From assembly GCA_902476665.1 (NCBI GenBank), contig CABSEO010000140.1, positions 1-5,895 of the forward strand: a stretch of 5,895 nucleotides of DNA, written 5' to 3'. This stretch comes from an uncultured Emergencia sp. Its GTDB lineage: Bacteria; Bacillota; Clostridia; Peptostreptococcales; Anaerovoracaceae. The notes under the pieces are model-generated. The model was not told the DNA's origin. It saw nothing but the letters and a program-made list of their open reading frames with translations, and made no database searches. Below, piece after piece: positions 1-4,310 of this stretch. The position numbers and the translations under genes are program-made. The stretch's first letter is position 1. Every line of letters begins with the position of its first letter.

Positions 1-1
1 T

Positions 2-94
2 CTGGACAGCATGCCGGAAGCTTTGCAGGAAGAGATTTTTGGATACTGGATTTGCGAGATTGATGAAGAAACGGGAGAACTTATGCCTTTGTAG
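2..94 (+). CDS. 3' end of an unidentified gene (partial)
   Basis: The last 30 codons of a reading frame that enters from the left edge and stops at TAG 92-94. The visible tail is acidic and ends in DEETGELMPL, which looks like genuine protein, but it contains no motif I recognise, so no product is proposed. The same strand is also open in another frame from 64 to 183 (40 codons), so a frameshifted or decayed C-terminus cannot be excluded. The nearest downstream terminator is at 364-388, so its transcript may carry a long 3' untranslated region. Confidence 0.5.
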   Translation: MDSMPEALQEEIFGYWICEIDEETGELMPL

Positions 95-260
95 ATAATA
101 AGCAGGAAACAGGTCTTTTTTTCAAAGATGCTTTCCCGCTGCTGCAGGGTGCAGAGACAGAAATGTATCAGACACCCTTACCATGATTAAGACTTTAATC
201 TGTATGTATGTCCGGAACTTTATTTTATTTTGGTTAAAAATTTGAAACGTTTGGTGTGCT

Positions 261-351
261 ATTATCCAGAATCTGAAAAAAGAAGCGAGTTAAGTATAAA
301 TATGAAAGTTCATTATCCGAAAAGTAAAAAAATCCGGTTTTTGAGTATAAA
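261..351. repeat. Two imperfect 40-base direct repeats, 51-base period
   Basis: Copies lie at 261-300 and 312-351. Each begins with ATTATCC and ends with GTATAAA, with exactly 26 bases between these blocks; the middle matches at about half its positions, mainly in an A-run. In total about 27 of 40 positions agree. The end of the second copy (GAGTATAAA, 343-351) has an exact inverted match, TTTATACTC, at 385-393, which encloses the terminator hairpin. AT-richness makes some of this likely by chance. Confidence 0.4.
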
Positions 352-363
352 CTTACCGGTTTT

Positions 364-388
364 AAAGGGCGTCAGCCCTTTCTTTTTA
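364..388 (+). terminator. Intrinsic terminator in the left intergenic region
   Basis: A seven base-pair stem, AAAGGGC (364-370) with GCCCTTT (375-381), and a GTCA loop are followed by CTTTTTAT. This is a compact Rho-independent terminator for + strand transcription. It is 270 bases past the stop of the left partial gene, so it ends either that gene's long 3' region or an unannotated short transcript that starts in between. Confidence 0.75.
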
Positions 389-686
389 TACTCTTTTTCG
401 CCTTTTAAGTCCATTTTGGTTGAGATTATGAAAAAAATAGAGGAACTGAACGTTGTATATGGCATTTTTATTGATGATTTTTATACTTGTTTTTAATAAA
501 ACAGTCAGTTAAGGTTAATAATCTGTTTGGTTCGCAGTTCGTATGGAACTCTAGGTTCAGCATGCAGCAAGTAAAGCTCAATTGTTTGGATCAGCTTGAG
601 TTTTACATTTTGTTCAGACTGGAAAAACCTATCTTTCCGCAATCATCTCATCAGAAAGCTTCATCTAAATGACGATCGTTCATCTG

Positions 687-707
687 GTCTGCCTTTTCTC
701 GGCAGAC
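687..707. repeat. Hairpin-forming inverted repeat
   Basis: GTCTGCC (687-693) pairs perfectly with GGCAGAC (701-707) across a seven-base T-rich loop. No T-run follows on the + strand, so it is not a standard terminator in that direction. It may be a transcript structure in the tadA leader or have no function. Confidence 0.45.
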
Positions 708-726
708 TTAGGAATACAAAGCTCTG

Positions 727-738
727 AGGGAATTCCCT
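727..738. repeat. Perfect 12-base palindrome AGGGAATTCCCT
   Basis: A perfect dyad without spacer, centred between 732 and 733 and about 155 bases before tadA. The absence of a loop favours a protein-binding site in duplex DNA over an RNA hairpin, but no regulator can be named. Confidence 0.4.
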
Positions 739-755
739 AATTTAACAGGGCGTAA

Positions 756-797
756 CGCGCAAAATGAAATACAGTCTGAGACGCCGTTTTGCCCGCG
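756..797. repeat. Inverted repeat in the region before tadA
   Basis: CGCGCAAAA (756-764) pairs with TTTTGC plus GCG (787-792 and 795-797), leaving a two-base bulge (CC, 793-794) and a 22-base loop. It would form a moderately stable stem in a transcript leading into tadA. No known riboswitch or T-box motif is recognisable around it. Confidence 0.35.
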
Positions 798-892
798 ATT
801 CTTTTGCATGAAAAAACGTATGGTTTGTGCACCCGAATCAGTACAAAAAACTGTTGAATAGTATATGGAATTGTGGTAACATTGAAAGGTAT

Positions 893-1375
893 ATGGATAA
901 GTTTATGACAGAAGCCCTGAAAGAGGCAGAAAAAGCCTTTTCCCTCGGGGAGGTTCCTGTTGGAGCCGTGATTGTGAAGGATGGACAGATCATAGCCAGA
1001 GGTCATAACCTGACAGAAACTACTGCAGATCCTACCGCACATGCTGAAATAATCGCGATCAGGAAGGCGGCAGAAGTTCTGGGAGGCTGGCGGCTTATCG
1101 GCTGCAGCCTGTATGTGACAGTAGAGCCGTGTGCTATGTGCGCAGGTGCTATGATATGGTCCCGCATAGAAAATCTGTATATCGGCGCGATGGATCCGAA
1201 AGCGGGAGCCTGCGGATCGGTATTCAACATTCCCGTAGAGGAAAAGCTCAATCACAAAATTTATGTGGAAACAGGCTTGTTGGAAGAGGAATGCGCTCAG
1301 ATGATGAAGACATTTTTCTCCAGGCTCAGGAATAGAAAGAAAAACAACAAAAGTAAATCGGAGGAACTAACATGA
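893..1375 (+). CDS. tadA: tRNA-specific adenosine-34 deaminase TadA
   Basis: TadA is a zinc-dependent homodimeric deaminase in the cytoplasm that turns adenosine into inosine at the wobble position of tRNA-Arg(ACG), so that one tRNA reads CGU, CGC and CGA. The 160-residue protein has the full deaminase core: HAE at 50-52 (zinc ligand H50, proton shuttle E52) and PCAMC at 79-83 (zinc ligands C80 and C83). N39 and D101 match the substrate-contacting N46 and D108 of the E. coli enzyme. The length is normal and a Lys/Arg-rich C-terminal tail is typical. The start at 893 was chosen because MDKFMTEALKEA aligns with the family N-terminus; GAAAGG at 884-889 is rather close (3 bases), so ATG 905 is an alternative. 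The TGA overlaps the next gene's ATG (ATGA, 1372-1375), implying translational coupling. Identification is firm. Confidence 0.96.
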   Translation: MDKFMTEALKEAEKAFSLGEVPVGAVIVKDGQIIARGHNLTETTADPTAHAEIIAIRKAAEVLGGWRLIGCSLYVTVEPCAMCAGAMIWSRIENLYIGAMDPKAGACGSVFNIPVEEKLNHKIYVETGLLEEECAQMMKTFFSRLRNRKKNNKSKSEELT

Positions 1376-2232
1376 AAAGAACAGGCGTAGTGGTATGCCT
1401 TGCAGCACTGATTATAACAATGACAGCTTCGGTATGTTTCGGAGCAAAATCTCTGGAAATTGTGGATACATATCCGAGAAACGAACAGAAGAATACCAGT
1501 ATTGAAAATATGAGTGTCAAACTGGAATTCAGCAATGCCATGGGAAACAAGGCATCTGAGGCTGCCAATAAAGACTGCTTTAAGATCACTGACGATGAGG
1601 GAAAAGAGCTTCCTATCCGTGTTTTCTATAATCCGGAAGACAGCAAAGAGGTCATGGTTCTGGCTGATGCAGTAAAGATTTCTGAAAAGAAAATCAAGAT
1701 TAAAGATAACACTGAGTACACCTTATACATTTCCGGTGATGTGACGGACAATGAGGGAAACACACTGGGAGAAGATCGGACTATTTCCTTCACGACCCTG
1801 AATCAGAGCAGAAACACACAGGTCTATATGATCATGATGGTTGTTATGTTCGGCGGTATGTTTATCTTTACTTCTCGTCAGGCAAAGAAACAGATGGAAA
1901 AGCAGACAGAGGGTATTGAAAAAGAAGAACCGTTCAATCCATATAAAGAAGCTAAGAAAACCGGCAAATCAGTGCAGGAGGTTATTGCTGCGCACGAAAA
2001 AGAAATGGCGAAGAAAGCCAAGAAGGCTGCAAAGCACGCAAAACAAGAGGTCGAAGAAGAGGATTACGAAGAAGATAACGGTAACTACAAGGTAAAGGGC
2101 CCAAGACCGATTTCTGCAGGCGGCAGCAGCTATATTACAGGAAGAAAAGCGGAAGCAGAGGCGAGAGCCGCAGAAGAAGAGAGACTTGCAAAAAGAAGAG
2201 CCGCATACGCTAAAAAGAAAAAGAAAAAATAA
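1372..2232 (+). CDS. Membrane-anchored Ig-like (SbsA/Big_5-type) domain protein with basic cytoplasmic tail
   Basis: A 286-residue protein of unknown function. Residues 1-25 form a signal sequence (MKR, a hydrophobic core, then small residues at CFGA). Residues about 26-143 look like a Big_5/SbsA Ig-like domain: a YP.N start, a VKLEFSNAM strand, NTEYTLYISGDVTDNEGN, and the final SFTTL. Residues 151-167 are a Met/Phe/Val-rich membrane helix followed by RQAKKQ, which predicts an extracellular Ig domain and a cytoplasmic tail. The tail (168-286) is strongly charged: an Ala/Lys-rich helix (205-225), an acidic patch (EEEDYEED, 228-235), a GPRPISAGGSS linker, an E/A/R-rich helix, and six terminal lysines. 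A strong GGAGGAA site (1360-1366) lies inside tadA and the ATG overlaps its stop, so the two are co-translated. Function is not known; the tail could bind nucleic acid, ribosomes or acidic lipids, which is inference. Confidence 0.85.
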   Translation: MKRTGVVVCLAALIITMTASVCFGAKSLEIVDTYPRNEQKNTSIENMSVKLEFSNAMGNKASEAANKDCFKITDDEGKELPIRVFYNPEDSKEVMVLADAVKISEKKIKIKDNTEYTLYISGDVTDNEGNTLGEDRTISFTTLNQSRNTQVYMIMMVVMFGGMFIFTSRQAKKQMEKQTEGIEKEEPFNPYKEAKKTGKSVQEVIAAHEKEMAKKAKKAAKHAKQEVEEEDYEEDNGNYKVKGPRPISAGGSSYITGRKAEAEARAAEEERLAKRRAAYAKKKKKK

Positions 2233-2301
2233 GATCCGCGCAGAAGGAGCACATCCTGAAAGCGTATCGGGAAGCCTTGTTTTTAACAATAACTAGTTCA
2301 G

Positions 2302-2328
2302 AATGAGCGGCAGTTCCGCTCATTTTGT
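2302..2328 (+). terminator. Terminator-like hairpin directly before ispE
   Basis: AATGAGCGG (2302-2310) pairs perfectly with CCGCTCATT (2316-2324) across a CAGTT loop, and the tail reads TTGTA. Four consecutive Ts overlap the 3' arm. The stem is strong but the T-tract is short. It follows the Ig-like gene stop by 69 bases, so it probably ends or attenuates the tadA transcript. It lies only 19 bases before the preferred ispE start, so it may instead limit read-through or ribosome access to ispE. Confidence 0.55.
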
Positions 2329-2343
2329 ATGTCGGAAAATGAT

Positions 2344-3288
2344 ATGAAAGAAATAAAAGTACTGTCCTTTGCCAAAATCAATCTGTCCATTGATATTACC
2401 GGCGTCCGTGCAGATGGGATGCATCAGGTGGATATGATCATGCAGCAGTTGTCTTTTCACGATGATGTGGTAATCAGATACAAGAAATTAGCACAAAAAT
2501 CGGAGGGAGACTTTGATATTGCAGTTTCGACCAATCGCTACTATATTCCTGTGGATGAGCGAAATCTGGCATATAAAGCTGCGCAGCTGATGATTGAAAG
2601 ATATGGAACGGAGATTCCGGGCGGACAGATAAAAATTGATATTTTTAAGAGAATACCTGTGGCTGCTGGACTTGCCGGCGGCAGGGGAAACGGCGCAGCC
2701 GTCCTTCACGGGCTGAACCTGATATGGAATCTTGGACTGAGTCTGCACGAACTATGCGAATTGAGTAAGGAACTGGGCTCTGACGTCCCTTTTTGTGTAG
2801 CTGGTCAGGCAGCTTTTAACTTTGCATTCCCGGCAAAACTGCGTAGAGATCCAATGGCAGGATCCTGTGTCAGAGCTGTGGGCACCGGAACAGAAATGAC
2901 ATTTCTACCCGGGATTAGGAAGCCAGTTGTCATTGCAAAACCTCCGATAGGGGTTTCTACTGCTGAAGTTTATCGGGGGATTGACAGCTGTGTTCTGAAG
3001 GAAAGACCTGACAACAATGAGTTGGAGCGGGGGCTGAACAACCGCGACTTTGATCTTATTTACTCAAACTGTATTAATGTGCTTGAAAATTATACCCTGC
3101 ATGCCTATCCGCAGGTTCGCAGGCTGAAAGATATTATGGAGAGCGATGGTGCTGCCGAAAAAGTCCTGATGAGCGGTAGCGGGCCGACAGTTTTTGCCGT
3201 CTATCAGAATATTGCCGATGCAAAAAAGGCATGCAGCAGGCTGCGTAAACGGGGATATGAAGCATATTGGACTAAGACTACCAAATAA
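2344..3288 (+). CDS. ispE: 4-diphosphocytidyl-2-C-methyl-D-erythritol kinase IspE (variant ATP loop)
   Basis: IspE is a cytoplasmic GHMP kinase that phosphorylates the 2-hydroxyl of CDP-methylerythritol with ATP in the MEP isoprenoid pathway. The 314-residue protein has FAKINLSID (K11, matching catalytic K10 of E. coli), IPVDERNLAYKA (68-79), the glycine-rich ATP loop (105-124), GSDVPF with catalytic D147, KPPIGVSTAEVY (199-210) and MSGSGPTVF (276-284). Two oddities: the loop reads AGGRGNGAA where family members usually have GGSSDAAA or GGSSNAA, and about 17 extra residues lie near 157-173, making it longer than the usual 280-290. ATG 2344 was chosen because it has GGAAA five bases upstream and gives the usual short N-terminus; ATG 2329, in frame, adds five residues but has a hairpin where its ribosome site should be. 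The next gene starts 14 bases later, likely in the same operon. Confidence 0.93.
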   Translation: MKEIKVLSFAKINLSIDITGVRADGMHQVDMIMQQLSFHDDVVIRYKKLAQKSEGDFDIAVSTNRYYIPVDERNLAYKAAQLMIERYGTEIPGGQIKIDIFKRIPVAAGLAGGRGNGAAVLHGLNLIWNLGLSLHELCELSKELGSDVPFCVAGQAAFNFAFPAKLRRDPMAGSCVRAVGTGTEMTFLPGIRKPVVIAKPPIGVSTAEVYRGIDSCVLKERPDNNELERGLNNRDFDLIYSNCINVLENYTLHAYPQVRRLKDIMESDGAAEKVLMSGSGPTVFAVYQNIADAKKACSRLRKRGYEAYWTKTTK

Positions 3289-3302
3289 AATAGGAGATAG
3301 AT

Positions 3303-3977
3303 ATGTTGAACTTTGATTTACAGAACCATAGACCACTGAGAGAGATTGTGTATGAACAGCTGAAAATGCAGATTCTTAGAGGCAAGATTGTACCAGGTAC
3401 AAGAATGATGGAAGTTGAACTGGCGGAAGAAATGGGAGTCAGCAGAACGCCTGTAAGAGAAGCTATTCGAAAACTGGAAAAAGAAGGCCTGGTGACTATT
3501 GAGCCCCGGAGAGGGGCTTATGCGTCTGACATTTCTGTCAAAGATATGTTGGATACACTGGAGGTCCGTGAAGATCTGGAGGGGCTGGCTGCGGCTCTGG
3601 CAGCAGAAAGAATGAATGCAGAACAGATTCAGGAACTGATGCGTTTGACCAAAGGTTACAGCGAAGCTATTAAAAACAGTGACATGGAGAAGATCATCAG
3701 CTATGATGAACAGTTCCACAGACATATTGTAGCATGCAGCGGCAACAAAACACTGATGCAGATCAGTGAAACCGTACAGGAACTGGCTCTTCGTTTCAGA
3801 TATCTGTATTATGATGATTTTTCCAGATATGAGAATATGCCGGTTGAACACAAAAGAATTATTGATGCCATTACCAGTGGAAATACGGAAGAGGCCAGAA
3901 CTGTGGCTGATGAGCATGTAAAAAAGTTAAAAGAATTTGTAATCAGAGAAGGCAGTGATGTTTTTAAACATGCCTGA
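3303..3977 (+). CDS. GntR-family transcriptional regulator, FadR/FCD subfamily
   Basis: A 224-residue DNA-binding regulator. Residues 12-75 form the GntR winged helix: LREIVYEQLKMQIL, then PGTRMMEVELAEEMGVSRTPVREAIRKL, with the recognition helix near 47-60, and the wing ends IEPRRGAY. Residues about 80-215 are an FCD ligand domain of helices. The four residues that bind a metal in this fold are present: D135 and H139 in DEQFH, H183 in VEHKR and H205 in DEHVKK. Such domains bind small carboxylates or other metal-coordinating ligands; the ligand here cannot be read from sequence. TAGGAGAT (3291-3298) is a good ribosome site five to ten bases before the ATG. Lying 14 bases after ispE, it is co-transcribed with it and may regulate that operon or an unlinked one. 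Length is typical and no residue is missing. Confidence 0.93.
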   Translation: MLNFDLQNHRPLREIVYEQLKMQILRGKIVPGTRMMEVELAEEMGVSRTPVREAIRKLEKEGLVTIEPRRGAYASDISVKDMLDTLEVREDLEGLAAALAAERMNAEQIQELMRLTKGYSEAIKNSDMEKIISYDEQFHRHIVACSGNKTLMQISETVQELALRFRYLYYDDFSRYENMPVEHKRIIDAITSGNTEEARTVADEHVKKLKEFVIREGSDVFKHA

Positions 3978-3997
3978 ATCATTTTCCTGAAATCTGA

Positions 3998-4034
3998 AGC
4001 GCTGTTTTTGTTTTCAAGAACAGCGCTGATTTTG
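3998..4034 (+). terminator. Strong intrinsic terminator after the GntR gene
   Basis: A 12 base-pair stem pairs AGCGCTGTTTTT (3998-4009) with AAGAACAGCGCT (4016-4027), with one U-G wobble and a GTTTTC loop. GATTTTG follows. It begins 20 bases after the GntR stop and closes the ispE-GntR operon. The A/T-rich part of the stem next to the loop also gives it symmetry, so it might weakly serve the opposite strand. Confidence 0.85.
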
Positions 4035-4231
4035 TATTGGGGAAATGACGGCCAACATTGTCCTTGCTATGAATGCTGTTATTAATATAATCTGGAGAAA
4101 GAGCTGTGAATTCTGGATGCTATTTACGGAGCTGGAAAAAGCACGAAAATATCAGTGACTCGCTGTACAAGGTTCTGCGAAGGATTTATTTTTGATTTAA
4201 AATATATGCGGTTTCATAAAATTTTATAGCG
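4035..4231. other. Intergenic region with only weak small reading frames
   Basis: About 200 bases between the terminator and the promoter of the sigma-54 activator gene. Two short overlapping + strand frames occur: ATG 4045-4158 (37 codons, GGGG only two bases upstream) and GTG 4106-4195 (29 codons, GGAG eight bases upstream). Neither encodes a recognisable peptide. No TGGCAC-N5-TTGCA type sigma-54 promoter was found here, so the activator is not obviously self-controlled through sigma-54. Confidence 0.5.
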
Positions 4232-4240
4232 TGGTATAAT
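4213..4240 (+). promoter_or_regulatory. Extended -10 housekeeping promoter
   Basis: TGGTATAAT at 4232-4240 is a perfect extended -10 element (TGn plus TATAAT). A weak -35-like TTCATA (4213-4218) lies 16 bases before TATAAT, which fits an extended -10 promoter. The predicted start near 4247 gives a leader of about 64 bases before the activator gene. TTATA and TATAA (4224-4228, 4235-4239) form a small dyad that overlaps the -10 and could be a repressor site. Confidence 0.7.
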
Positions 4241-4310
4241 TGTTTTAATATACATAACACTATATAACTTTATTTCGGTACTTTTGCAGCCGGCCAAAGG
4301 AGAACATACC

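Larger units (their letters stand above)
95..892. other. Long AT-rich intergenic region without a supported gene
   Basis: About 800 bases between the left partial gene and tadA. Frames of 61 to 88 codons exist on the + strand (230-496, 487-672), but they have no ribosome binding site and the first runs straight through a terminator hairpin. No tRNA-type T-loop and no SRP RNA core was found. The region contains a terminator, a pair of imperfect direct repeats, one hairpin, a 12-base palindrome and a longer inverted repeat, listed separately. It could encode a small RNA ending at the 364-388 terminator, or be decayed DNA; the sequence does not decide. Confidence 0.6.

Noticed and set aside
230..496. 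88-codon + strand frame
   Set aside because: It has no ribosome site, runs through the 364-388 terminator, and its internal similarity only reflects the DNA repeats.
505..642. 45-codon minus strand frame starting with TTG
   Set aside because: It looks protein-like in places, but there is no ribosome site and no recognisable family.
487..672. 61-codon + strand frame
   Set aside because: No ribosome site, no recognisable motif, AT-rich composition typical of chance frames.
854..882. Promoter-like TTGAAT, 17 bases, TAACAT before tadA
   Set aside because: Transcription would start near 889, cutting away the GAAAGG ribosome site and leaving a leaderless message; the boxes match only 4 of 6 each.
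827..892. Upstream GTG start for tadA that would add 22 residues
   Set aside because: The extra residues do not match the TadA N-terminus, and ATG 893 aligns well with the family and has GAAAGG before it.
95..892. tRNA, SRP RNA, T-box or riboswitch in the gap before tadA
   Set aside because: tadA is often near SRP RNA in Bacillota, but no GGAAGCAG-type SRP core, no GGTTCGA T-loop and no T-box sequence could be found on either strand.
2277..2304. Promoter-like TTGTTT with CAGAAT before ispE
   Set aside because: Both boxes are weak (about 3 and 4 of 6 matches) and the downstream hairpin would lie at the transcript's 5' end.
4064..4091. Promoter TTGCTA, 16 bases, TATAAT in the gap after the GntR gene
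   Set aside because: The -10 matches, but transcription would start after the only nearby ribosome site and there is no supported gene for it; the extended -10 at 4232-4240 is better placed.
4045..4158. 37-codon + strand frame after the GntR terminator
   Set aside because: GGGG lies only two bases before the ATG, and the peptide has no recognisable features.
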